Part shown: piece after piece, positions 32,214-44,011 of the stretch | Layout of the letters: every line of letters starts with the position of its first letter | Position numbering within the stretch: position 1 is the stretch's first letter | Origin: Phragmites australis | Lineage: Eukaryota; Streptophyta; Magnoliopsida; Poales; Poaceae | NCBI RefSeq assembly: GCF_958298935.1 | Contig: NC_084930.1 | Coordinates: 24,030,001 to 24,094,000, forward strand | DNA: 64,000 nt | Direction: 5' to 3' | Made by a program: the position numbers and the translations under genes | The notes under the pieces: generated by a model | What the model saw: the letters and a program-made list of their open reading frames with translations, nothing else | Told to the model about the DNA's origin: nothing | Databases searched by the model: none

Positions 32214-35129
32214 TGTGAGGAACCATTTAAATTATATTATAATTTATTATTAGAGTGATCATTTACACAATCACAACTACAATGATTAACCAGAATCTTA
32301 TTCCGGTAGTCCCGGTAAGTATTTTATACCCAAAATCTGAACACGAGTCTTTACAACATGATCATCACATCAAGGTATAATAAAGAGTAAGTAATAAAAT
32401 TATATTACAAGTCTTTAAGTTATTATAGATTTTTACCCATTTACAGAAGCGTATGCCAAAATGACAAAAACACTACTTAACCTCCTAGCCACTCAAAGAT
32501 ACTACACAGCGGAATAACAAGTTTATGAACAACAAAAGATAGGTGGAGTCGTTTGCCCCGAGGCACCACCCCAAAACGATATCACTAGAGTAGATGGCGC
32601 TACTCTCGCCCGTCACCAACATCGGCGGGCATGAAGTACCGAAAATTACCTCTTTCTCACCTGCAAAACTCACAAAGCAACGTGAGTATGAAGGTACTCG
32701 CAAGATGTAATCCATAATTATTATATATAATAACCCAACTCTAAAGATAATGCATCTGGATGAACTAGTAAGGAATCAACTATAAGGTTAAATGAATTTG
32801 TATGCAAAAGCTAAACCAACAACTCGAGTGTGTGAGAAGCTACACCGAACCACTTATACCATTTTCTCCTGAGATCAATAACATAACATATATGTAATTT
32901 GAACCAATCCAAAACATCATCAACCATCACTATCCATTTCCCAACTCATCGTAACATGATTTCCCATCGAGACTTTACGATTAATATAAATGGACAGAAG
33001 CATGCTTATGACCGAGAGCGCAGAAATTCGAATTGTTCTTACACCCTGCAAGGGGTACATCTTTACCCACATAACTCGAGTCCATTCTCTCGGGCCCCGA
33101 GACAACATTTCTCGTACCCAGAACTACCCACTTACACATGCCCCTATGGCACCGAGGTTACCACGAGCGTGTCTCAGACACCTCTGGCTCCCCGCCACCT
33201 TGCTTCTTCCAGTCTTTCTCTTACACATCATAGGGACGCATGACAAGCGTCAGCACGATATACTATAATTGGGTCATTCATCCATTATCCGAATATGTTG
33301 TAGTATAGAAAGTGCTAAAACAAGCTGCAACAACAGTCGATGCTTAATCGACTTATACGGGCCTATAGCATCCGAGACTCCGTTCTCGAGCCATACCTAT
33401 CACCAGCCAAATCTTGTCTCATCCTCAAGATCTCATACCTTCCAACTTCATGTTTATCTTTGTGAACAACAATAAGCCCTAAGCTTGTGAATGATGGTTG
33501 AACTACCGCTCAACTTCTACCAAAAACCTACGCATTGCTAAGCACTTCGGATAGCATTTAAGTTAGACAACAATAATGTTATACTAAGGCTACAAGCATA
33601 GAGATCATCAATAATTTAAGGTAGAAGTAATGCATCAACATATGTTCTACCCACATACCTAACACAGATATCGCTAACATGCATACCATACATAAGCGAT
33701 AATTTATCAATTTAGACTCCACATGATCCAAATTATAAGGTAGAATATGCTTATATGCTTGCCTGGTTACTCCGGCGCTTCTCTTATGAATTTTGGTTCA
33801 TTGTCGGCTTTGACCATGCGAATCGTTGGCTCGTCACTCTCTAAACAATCAAGAATGCACCGAATAAACCAACAAATGAGGAAAAAGAAATATGCTTATG
33901 ATGCATGATCGTGAATTGACATGGAAGGTGTCATGTCTCGAAAGCATTTGTAAACAAAAGCAAACGACACAAGAGATGAAAGGTTTGAACCTCATCTAAG
34001 ACATCCTAAGTTCACTGGGTACTAGACGACTGGTGGTCAAATCAAGGGTCTAGCGGTCAGACTGTTGGAATTGAGCAAAGGGGAAAATGGTACTGAGTTG
34101 GTCTAACGATCAGCTGTCAAAATCCAGCAAAGGAAACAACGGTACTGAGTTGGTCTGGCAGTCTGACTATGGAGTCTGTCCGAAGCGACATAGTCTCACT
34201 AGCAGTCAAACTGGCCCTATTAGTAGTCAGATCATGGGACCCTACCGACGCCACCTCGACGAGATCGCCAGTGAAGGTTCCGACGATGCCTTCAAATACA
34301 AAAGGTACCAAAACACTCTGTGACACTAGTGGAGTATTTCTAGGGTAGTTTGGACAATATGCAGGGGACCAAACTCGAGAAACCCCATGAATGGGATCTA
34401 AAGCTAGGGTTGAACTTGGCCAAAACAAGATGGAGACTGATTAGAGCTTGGGAATGATGGAAAAATGGTAGGGGATGCTCACCTTGGTGTAGGGGAGCTT
34501 TGTATTGAATCAGTTCGCCTCGAGGAAGCTCCGATTTGCGAATTGGGCCTCGAGGTGGTCGCTAGGCTTGAGATGGAGAAAACTCAGGGGAAGCGCCACT
34601 AGCGATGAAAAGAGGGGGAGGAACTCGGGGAAGTCCTCAGGAAGCTCGGGGGAGCCCTCTCCGTCGATCTTCGGGCGTTTGGGACGTCGAGGTGATCTCT
34701 CCCGCTCTCTCTCTCTCTCTCTTTTGGCGAAGTGAGCAAGTGAGAGTGAAATGGAAGGGAGAGAGGAGTGAACGTCGGTCGATGGGCTTTAAACCAAAAT
34801 CCACTGCGCCCTGGCGGTCAGACCGCGAGGGGTCTCGGTCAGACCGCAAGGAGCGATCTTGTGCTCAAAACCTTCTGTGCCCTAGCAGTCATACCACAGG
34901 TGGTCTCGGTCAAATCGTGAGGGTGATTTGTGCTGAAAACTTTGTCTCCTTTTTCCTTTTCCCCCTTTCTCCTTCTCTTCTTCTTTCCCAAAGCCTAAGA
35001 GTACTTCTAATTAGCCCTAGATTATTTCTACTCACAAGTATAAATACACATATGATGAAATTTGCGCAAAACATAAAACTAAGGTGATTATGCTCGCTTA
35101 ACTTAGATTAGGATTTTTTGGGTGTGACA
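32214..35129 (-). mobile_element. Solo LTR, 2.9 kb, with perfect ATTAT target duplication
   Basis: The segment starts TGTGAGGAACC and ends GGGTGTGACA. ATTAT flanks it on both sides (32209-32213, 35130-35134). There is no coding region, PBS or polypurine tract, so it is a solo LTR. Read on the minus strand it begins TGTCACACCC, the same terminus style as the 4219-7447 solo LTR, but the bodies differ. The right third holds repeated GGTCAGACCG-type palindromic motifs (GCGGTCAGACCGC at about 34814) and degenerate copies near 34050-34210 and 34880. Orientation is inferred. Confidence 0.85.
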
Positions 35130-35134
35130 ATTAT

Positions 35135-35517
35135 CAAGTGCAAATGGGGCAAAACTCTACATGATGAATCATTGCTTTATTATTTTAGAGGTCTCTCTAT
35201 CATGCAAAGAAGATGGTTCAAAGCTCTACATGATGACGAGTTCGACATGATTGCTGAGTGTTTTACTTCATGGACATTGATGCAGATGAAATGATTTAAT
35301 CAGCAATTGAACTAGGACCAACGGACGGCACTAGAATCCTTCAGAGTTATTGGTAATGCATCACTTTCAGTCGGAGCCCTATTAAGGCTATAGAAGTGAT
35401 AGAACTGACTCTTGGAAATGACTACGGTCTAACACAAGATGTGTGCTTAGTATGCACCAACTGTCCAACAGCAACTGTAAAGGACCAAATGGGGCTTGCA
35501 TAAGGGGGTTGTGGCAG
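35135..35517. other. Unassigned interval left of the long inverted repeat
   Basis: Protein-like patches such as FKALHDDEFDMIAECFTSW (about 35218-35275) run into stops. I do not recognise them. Confidence 0.3.
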
Positions 35518-36853
35518 TTTTTTTTTATATTAGTTTTTTACGGAAATTAAAAAGTAATGCAGACAATGAAAAAATTCCAAAAATATTATCTAGTCGTCAA
35601 ACAGTTTAGTGAAAATAGGGTTTTCGCCCTATGGTAAGGCGAAAACATATTTTTGCCAAACCGTATGCCAAAAAAAAGTGAGTGAACTTTTTAAATATTT
35701 TTTATACAGTAACAGGAGGTTTCGCCAACCGGTTTGGCGACTACTCCTAGGATGAAGAGTAACCCGCCTGTTTTCCGAATTTTTCTCATTCACACTTTCT
35801 ATATTCGAACAGTGAGTTGCTATGCTCCAAAATTCATGAAAAATTTTCAATTGGTCCTATAATTCATGATGAATCCATTTTAAAAGGATTTACCATAATA
35901 CCCTTTGTAGGTTTCAAAATAAAAAAACTCCAAAATGGTTACTTTTAGAAATTATAGTAAGTTTTAAAGCCTCAAAAAAAATTCCACAAATTTGGAAAAA
36001 TTTAGTAATATTCCTCTCATATGGCAGAATAATTTCTAAAATTATTTCCAACCCTATGTTACTTGGTGAAAAAGTGAGTTCCTTTGCAATGCTCCATTTA
36101 TATGCATTTTTATCATTTCATTTGATATGCTCTTTTTAATTGAATTTGAATTCAAAAAAATTCAAACATGATTAATTTGTTTTAATTCAAAAAATTTTGA
36201 TATAATTTTAGAAATTAATCATGTTTGAATTCAAATTGAATTAAAAAGAGCATATCACATGAAATGATAAAAATGCATATAAATGGAGCATTGCAAAGGA
36301 ATTCACTTTTTCACCAAGTAACCTAGGGTTAGAAATATTTTTATAATTTGTTACGCTACATGAGAGGAATATTAGTGAATTTTAACAAATTTTTGGAAAT
36401 TGTTTTGAGGCTTTAAAATTACTAGAAGTTCTAAAAGTAGCTATTTTTGGAGTTTTTTATTTTGAAACCTACACACATGTTATTATGGTGAATACTTTTA
36501 AAATGAATTATAGGACCTGCTAAAAAAGTTTCATAAATTTTGGAGCACGGAAACCCACTGCTCAAATAGACAAAGTGTGAACGAGAAAAATTCGGAAAAC
36601 ATGTGGGTTACTGTTCATCCAAAGAGTAGCGCCGACCCGTTTGGTGAAATCTCATATTACTGTAGGAAAAATATTAAAAATGTTTGATCACCTTTTTTTC
36701 CATACGGTTTGGTGAAAATATGTTTCCGCCTTACTGTAGGGCGAAAACCCTATTTTCACTAAACCGTTTGACGACTAGGTAATATTTTTGGAATTTTTTC
36801 ATTTTGTGTATTATTTTTGTAATTTCTGTAAAAAAAAACTAGTATTAAAAAAA
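35518..36853. repeat. 1.3-kb long inverted repeat (foldback)
   Basis: The left arm (about 35518-36155) and right arm (about 36190-36853) are reverse complements at high but imperfect identity, separated by a spacer of roughly 30 bases around 36160-36190. Matching landmarks are TCTAGTCGTCAAACAGTTTA (35590) against TAAACCGTTTGACGACTAGG (36757), GGGTTTTCGCCCTAT against AGGGCGAAAACCCTA, and ATGCTCCATTTATATGCATT against AATGCATATAAATGGAGCAT. The outer ends are homopolymer T and A runs. I see no target-site duplication or coding sequence. It could be a foldback or MULE-type non-autonomous element. A transcript would form one long hairpin. Confidence 0.9.
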
Positions 36854-37191
36854 TCGTTTGATTTGTGTTGGAGTTACCTACAGATATGATGCTGCAAAAT
36901 GGTTGTTCAACACAATGGGGTCAATCGAAATGAAATACCATAAATGACAGTCAGCAAGAAACTGTTACTGGGAACACAAATCTATCCTGTTTTTGTCTCC
37001 AAAATCCGTAATTGAATCTTATATGTTTGATTCTTTGCATATGTAGCAGTGACCAAACAATCAAACCTTCACCAGTAACAATATGTTGGCTGATTAGTGT
37101 TTCAGTATATTGCCAAAGTAGCTGAAAATTTAAATTACTGTACCAACTCAGGACTGCTGATTTGCTTGTCCCTTTATGTTCTGGCACTGTC
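36854..37191. other. Unassigned interval between inverted repeat and retroelement
   Basis: No recognisable feature. A minus-strand open frame of 93 codons (37232-36951) crosses into the LTR fragment and is not supported. Confidence 0.4.
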
Positions 37192-39280
37192 ATGTTGACC
37201 CTCCGATTTGGTGTGGAGCGGCAGCAGGGCACGTGTATAGGGACACGGAGACCCTTGCATTAGTGGCTCAAACTCCGAAATGATCACGATGCAAGTGAGT
37301 AGAAGAGAGGCTAGTAGTGAGACCTTATCTTGATGACTTAGTGGCTCATCTAGTTTGAGACCTTATCTCGGTGACTTGGTGGCTCAAGAGTTATGACCAG
37401 GTGTCGACCGGGAGCATATCCTTGGTGGAGCTCAATGTGGACTAGGGGTGGTATTCATGCCATCGAAACCACGGGATAAAAATGGTTCGATGTAAATTTA
37501 TGATGATCAAATGGTGAGAAGAATACTTCAAGCTCTTTTTCTGAAATATAAGTTGATATTCTCCATCATCTACGACAACAACGGCATCAAGAAGATAACT
37601 CCAAGTCAAGTGCTTGATAAGATCATCGTCCATGAGATGACCATGAACATAAGAGTTGATGCATCTTCCTTATCCAACGCCAAGAACCTTACTCTTATAA
37701 GAAAGCAAGCATCATACCCACACATGAAGACAAAGATAAGGAGGCAAGAGTAAGAGTTAAACTCAAGTGAAGATGATGGAGATAAAGACGAAAAGAGCAA
37801 TAAATATTATGAGCAAAGCACATTAAGTGATGAAAAAATGTATCTCGAAGTCGCCAAGCTCATCTCTCAGGTAGAGAAGAACATCAAGAAAAACAATGCT
37901 AAGATTGATCATCATATCTCCATTAAAGACTCAAAGCTATTGATCACATCAAGAAGGAGAAAAAGACCAAGAGCAAGAGGAGACAAAGGGAAGAGCCAAA
38001 GCATTTACAAGCACAAGAAGATAGGTGAGTAAAGATGAAGATTCAAGCTCAAGTGATGAGAGCTTCACTACCACTCCTTCAAGAGAAACTCTTTCTCAAG
38101 ATCATCATCACGCAAGTCGTCATCGCACAAGTCATCACACAAGTGCCTTATGACTAAAGGTATAAATAGCGATGTAAGTGATGATGAATTCGATGAAAAT
38201 TCTCTCTTCTATGATGAACTCCATCTTTCATTAATGAGCAACAAACAACCCTTAAGAAACAATTTAAAGAACATAAGAAATTCAATGCATTAATGACATT
38301 TATGTTTCCTTTGTTTTTAATTATAAGTAATTATTGAATAAATTCAATTTGCTAAACAAAGGGCATGAAGAGCTTAAGGCAAATTTGAGTGCATTAAAAC
38401 TCAATCTAAGACCCCTTTGGAGCAATCTACCTCTCTATTTAATTTCAATCATAAGGTAAATACTTGCACTTCTTATGATAATTTAATCAATTTATCTAGC
38501 TTACCTTTTGCAATGAGATATGTGTTGAGAATGTTCTTGTAGAACTACTTAATGAACTCATTGCACAAGAAAATGATGAGTTAAAGCAAGAAAAAAAAGA
38601 TTAAAGAGCAAGAACTATATTAACTTTCTCAAGATAACTATGTTACCATGGTGAAGAAGCTTGCGAAGAGATCCACCGTAACATGCTTCAAGTGTCATCC
38701 AAAAGGCCACAAGTCCTTCTAATACAAACAATCCAAGAAGGAGATCCAGGAGAAAAAGAAGATCATGAACCTCTCCAATAAGACCTCCAATATCTACACC
38801 AAGCCAAACTATAAGTTCAACACCAAAAGCAATAACTACAACTGAAGAAGAAGAACAATGACAAGGTGGTTGTACACATGAGTGAAAGAAAGAATTGAGG
38901 GTAAAACCAACCCATTTAGGTACCTAAAGAAATCATTATCAACATGAAGATGCTCCAATCAATTTAAATTCCAAAGAAGACTTGAAGCCTCGATATGTCT
39001 GTGAGAATTTGTAGATTTAGCTCACAAGATGAAATAAAGATTTAATCAAATAAGCCAAATACATAAGATTAGACATATTGATAAAGATCATGATCATCAT
39101 ATATCCAAATCATATCCAAAGATTAAAAAAAAGTAATTGAGATAGATGCAAAATCTTACAATTGTTGTAGTTCAATTACCTTGTCTAAGATTACAGGTAT
39201 CTATTTCAATTTATTGTAATACATAATGTAGGTTTTATATGGTAGGTTGCTTGTATTTTTCTTTCTTATAAGCGATCTAC

Positions 39281-39436
39281 ACGGTTTATTAGTCGTAAAT
39301 TTCTTTCATGGCACTAGTTTCACAATTGATATCTTTCATGTGCCATGATCCAATCTATACGGTTTATTAGTCGTAAATTTCTTTCATGGCACTAGTTTCA
39401 CAATTGGTATCTTTCATGTGCCATGATCCAATCTAT
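39281..39436 (+). repeat. 78-bp tandem duplication
   Basis: ACGGTTTATTAGTCGTAAAT up to CATGATCCAATCTAT is present twice in tandem with about one mismatch (GATATC against GGTATC). Relic 2 has a single copy at the corresponding place (about 53910-53990), so the duplication is private to this copy and recent. Confidence 0.9.
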
Positions 39437-40321
39437 AGGAAAAATCTCCATTGTTATAAAAAAACAAGTGCTTACGTTTCACAAGTATTCAGCACTTGTA
39501 TGTACGTATTTAGGGGGAGTATATCCTATGGATTGTGATTTTAAGACTAACATGTGTTGCTAGATGTATCTTTTATAGTCTTATGGAGAAATCAATACGT
39601 GCCCGGAGGTATGCAATGCTTAAAGGCTTCAATTGATAGCATTATCAACTTATTTCTATATTTAAGCTACCACCATGTATTATATGACTTAAACTTGTTA
39701 CTTTTACTTATTGTCTAGATATGCATATATTGCTATATTTCTACAAGTAGTATTCACAAGTGGGTCTCATTATATGTATGCACATATAAAGAAGAGTTTA
39801 GATTATATCATATAAGTTTAATGAATTATGATCCTTGTTTGTTTTTTCAATTGATATCAATGTCTCATATCCTTACAATTGATATATCTTTTCAATTAGT
39901 ATTATTTTATGGATCATAGTTTATGAAGCTCCATTCCATATGCTTTACCGCTTTTCCTTGAATTTAACATATATTTGTAGTCTTTTTTTAGATTATTGAT
40001 AAAGGGGTAGAAGTTTGATGACCAAAGCAAGAAGCAAGATACAAAATATCTATGAATGCTGAAGTTGACAAAGGAGGAGAAGAAGAAAATAGAAGAAGCA
40101 ACATAATGCACCTAAGCTGACAAAGGGGGAGAAGTTCTTGCATAGGTCGATCAAGGGAGATAGTGGTAATAGAAAAAGGATGAGCCACAACAATTGGACT
40201 AAATGGTAAGAATATGTTTTCAAGCAATATGGTAAGGCTTTGTGCTATTTACGATTGATATCATTTATTATTTACCACTTGCTTTAGTTGTGTTATCATC
40301 GATCACCAAAAAGGAAGAGAT

Positions 40322-41869
40322 TGTAGCGAAAATGACACTATTAGATCATGATTGTGATTTTGGTGATTAATGACAACATAAGTCATTGGGACTAACATGT
40401 TTGTCAAGAATATATGTTAGTAGATCTCATGGATGCAATACATCAAGAAGTCACCTTCGCCGGGATAAAAATTGATTAAATTGGAAAGATCCTCAAAAGA
40501 TTTGTCACACCAGATGATCCGGTGTAGAGAAGGTTGCACTTATTGAAGCATTTTGTTTAGAGACTGATAGCCTCACCGAATAGTCCGGTGAATAAGATAT
40601 GAGCCCACCGGAGTGTTTCTGACAAAGGGGAAGAAGGTTGAGAACATCACCGGATAATCCGGTGATGAAGAGTATAAAGCATCGGAGTATTTCTTGCTGA
40701 GGCGATTCGAAATGCTGAAGAATGAAGATCAACTCACCGGATAGTCTGGTGATCACAGAGGTAGTTGCATTGGAGCATTTTAAGGGAAAAGAAGAGAATG
40801 TTTAACTCACTGGATGGTCCAATGTGAATAGAATGAACATCGGATGAATGCCTCGGAACATTTATACAGAGAGGCTACAAAGGCTCAGATAGCTCAAGAT
40901 AACTCACTGGAAGGTTCGATGATTGATTTAAAGGTACACCTGAGTGTCCGGTGTTCATAGAGGCATTGAGTAGAGTTCCAACGGTTAGTTTCTGAGATTA
41001 TACTCACCGAATCATCCGATATTAACAGTTTTTCTGAGCTATTGAGAAAACAGCTAGTTGGTGGGTTGAAGGCTATAAATACTCCTGCACTCAGTCATTT
41101 GAAGGTGTGGCATAGTGCTGGAGTCCAGAAAATCTCATAGACACTTGAGAAGACATTCAAACCACTAAAATGCTTAAAGTGATCATCTAAGGCAATTTAG
41201 CACACCATTAGAGGGTGATTAGTGTTATTAAGACTAGAGAGAAGTGTTGCTAGAGGCTGAACCTAGAGAGTGGATCAAGGAGTGATATAACCTTATACCA
41301 AGAGGTACGTCGACACCTTAGAGTCTTGGTGACTCGCTAGCAAGCTTGTTGACCCTCCGATTTGATGTGAAGCGACGGCAAGACACGTGTACAGGGACAT
41401 GGAGACCCTTGCCTTGGTGGTTCAAGCTCCAAAGTGATCACGACGACAAATGACCGAAAGAGAGACTACTGGTGAGACCTTGCCTTAATGGCTTAATGGC
41501 TCATCTAGTTTGAGACCTTGTTTTGGTGACTTAGTGGCTCAAGAGTCATGACCGGTGCCAACCAAAAGCATATCCTTGGTGGAGCTGCAACGTAGACTAG
41601 GAGTGACATTCATACCATCGACACCACGGTATAAAAATCTCTTATGCAGAGGTTGTCTCTCTACCTTATTTACATTTCCGCATTTACATACGTGCAATTC
41701 ACCTTGCTAGAGCAGGTTGCAATCCTCTTGAGCGGCAGAGTAGACACACTAGATAAACATAGAGCACATTTAGATAGAATTTGAGATAGATTTATCTTCT
41801 GAAGTTTTTGGAGCTATTAGTTTCTAAGTGTCCTAATGCAGCCCTCTCTTAGGACGTCACTGTTCCTCA
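40322..41869 (+). repeat. Sirevirus-like 3' LTR (relic 1) with CACCGGA palindromes
   Basis: Begins TGTAGCGAAAATGACACTAT after GGAAGAGAT and ends near TTCCTCA at 41869. Palindromic motifs of the form CACCGGATNNTCCGGTG recur at about 40507, 40573, 40649 and 40734, with decayed versions after that. A TATAAATA box is near 41074. Confidence 0.8.
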
Positions 41870-41908
41870 CAATAGTTGAGTTTTTCTATAAGTAGGAAAT
41901 GTTAGGAA

Positions 41909-43530
41909 TAGCGAAAACTAATACATCCAAAATTGTCTCTTCAAAACCGTTGTAGAGTGGAGCCTTGGTAATCCTGTCAAATCAAGTCATAGAAGTGCAA
42001 AGCGAAGCACATGAGTAGAGTCGTGATAATGACAATAAAAGAACACACTTGGTCAAGAATCGCAACAAAACGACAATGAGTAGCAAGATGACAAACGAAA
42101 ATGTAACTAGAGCTACGGAAAGACCAAGATGATAAAAGTATGGCCAAGATCAAGACAACAATGATGAGTAGCATGACAACAAATGAAGTTGTCACTAAAG
42201 CCGTGGAAAGACCTTGATATCACCGTTACATTAGTAACGATGAAAAAGAAATCGACCCATGAAGGAATATGTTGATTCGCACGGTATAGACAAATTCAAA
42301 GAGAGACCAAGACTTGGATAGACACAACAGAAGACAAAAACTAAAGCTAAACGCAAATGAAGCTAACAGTAGATAGCACTAAAACACAACCTAGCATAGC
42401 AACAACACCACCCAGCGACTAGCACAAAAGCAGTAGCAACGACAGCAAAAGCTAGCAAGCAGCAACATGCAGTACACCAGCAAGGCTAAGCTCAAGCACT
42501 AGAAGCCCATGAACCATCACCAAAGGTAGTCCATAGTAGCAGGCTACAACCACCGAGCATTAACTACCACAACCAGAACATGGTCCAAAAACGTGCAGTC
42601 CAATCAACGATCAAGATGAAGGGTGACTCCCCTTCTATGGCTATGTAGACGGGCAATGATGAAGGAGTAAAACCGGCGACGCGGTCGACAGCTCGCACAA
42701 TCCAGACCTTGGAAGACATGCTAGCGGGAGAAGCCGACGGGTGGCAGTTGAGGCCGATGGCCGGGCGAGAGAAGGCCAACAGCAAGCAGGCCTCGCCATT
42801 GACGCAGCAGACGAGCGACCACCAGTGAGCAAACCGCCAACATGAAGATCCAGATCAAACGGTGGATCAAAGCGACAGCGTGCAAGGCGACTCAGTGGAG
42901 CACGATGAAGATTGGGAAGAAGACGGCCATGAAGACGGAGACGCTTATCACAGTGGTGATCATCGAATTGTTGTGAGGCTCCAACGACTGCGTCACAACA
43001 ACGGAAGTTGCACCTGCCGCTGCCAAGACGGCAATGGAGCCAAACATGATGCACTCTTGGGAGGCAGACGGGGGCACAACCCGAGCCTCGAAGAAGAGAG
43101 GTCTTGTCGGCAGCAGACGAAGCCGGATCCGCAACGGTCGAGGCTTGACGATGGTAGGCGGGAGTCGGCATCCCGATGTGTCGTGCGAGTGTGGGGAGCC
43201 ACGACAGCCCCAGGCTACTGGTGAGGGTGGCGAGGACTACCACGAAGAGGCGGATCCAGTGGGAGAGAGCTAGATCTTGTCAAGGGAGAGGCAGATGCGA
43301 CCAAAGAAGAGTCGGATCCGATCGGGAATCAGAGGACGGGCGGTGAGAGAGAGCTAGTGATGGGTGGTTGGATCAAGAAAAGTTGTGGAATCTAAAGAAA
43401 CTCTAGCTTTAATACTATGTTAGAAATAGTAACTTTTATTCAATAGTAGTTCTATGGGAGCAATAGATAGAGTAAATGAGGAAAACTCTAGGACTAGGAG
43501 ATTACCATAATACTCTCGACTATTATACTG
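41909..43530 (-). mobile_element. Possible small copia-like element with GC-rich cargo
   Basis: At 43410 TGTTAGAAATAGTAACTTTT, preceded on the plus strand by GCTTTAATACTA (a decayed GCTCTGATACCA, the complement of the initiator-Met PBS), looks like the inner edge of a minus-strand 5' LTR. A similar TGTTAGGAATAGCGAAAACT at 41909 may be the other LTR. Between them is 1.3 kb without Gag or Pol but with a GC-rich block (42640-43250). One minus frame of that block (43134-42892) encodes a membrane-like peptide (IMFGSIAVLAAAGATSVVVT, then VISVSVFMAVFFPIFIVL). LTR boundaries and cargo identity are uncertain. Confidence 0.4.
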
Positions 43531-44011
43531 TTTGACATGTAAATCGCCCATCTGTACTCAGTATCAGGCTACCAGACTTGTGACCATAAATTGCTGATGA
43601 AGTCATTTGTCAAGTAATAGCGTTTCATCGAGCCAATATTAGCTTTTCCTAATGGGGCGAATGTAGGGATATTAGTGCAACAGCACAGCAAGACTTCCCT
43701 GAGAAAATCAAATGATACTATGACTTACAGTAATTTGAAGCATAAATCAAACCTAAGAAAAGGTTTCTTTCTCCCACCAACTGTGACTAAATCTCTCTAA
43801 GAATACAGCTTTTCCCTGAAAAATGCTACAGCAATTATTTCTAACTGAATCCAAGTACTGAAGATAGCAAGCTCTCTATAGCACTAAAACCAAGGGCACA
43901 TGTAATGAATAATGAATATTAAGCTGTGCATTTGAGCTTTGCAGACTCGTGAGATCTAATCAAACCTTCATAGTTGAAAGATCTGTCATGCCAACATATC
44001 AAGGTGATGGC
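43531..44011. other. 3' flank of the CRM-domain gene
   Basis: AT-rich and without a repeat I recognise. The part nearest 44011 is presumably the CRM gene's 3' UTR. Confidence 0.45.

Larger units (their letters stand above)
37192..41869 (+). mobile_element. Sirevirus-like Ty1/copia relic 1, without pol
   Basis: In order: a partial 5' LTR (37192-37487, matching 41345-41640); a decayed Gag (37488-38990) with a lysine-rich region and a zinc-knuckle remnant (CFKCHPKGHKSF near 38680); non-coding spacer with several polypurine-like copies (AAAGGGGTAGAAG at about 39999, AAAGGAGGAGAAG at about 40070, AAAGGGGGAGAAG at about 40122); then the 3' LTR from 40322. No integrase, RT or RNase H lies between Gag and the spacer. 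Multiple polypurine tracts and palindrome-rich LTRs are known hallmarks of Sireviruses. It shares the same pol-less layout with relic 2 (52.5-57.1 kb). Confidence 0.78.

Noticed and set aside
35518..36853. Calling the long inverted repeat a Mutator-like element
   Set aside because: No 9-10 bp target duplication, no transposase, and the arms leave almost no interior. The superfamily was left open.
42641..43243. 200-codon minus-strand frame
   Set aside because: Its overlapping frames in the same GC-rich block are equally open and the sequence (Ser/Leu/Arg-rich) has no motif. Only the membrane-like frame was noted as a possible fragment.
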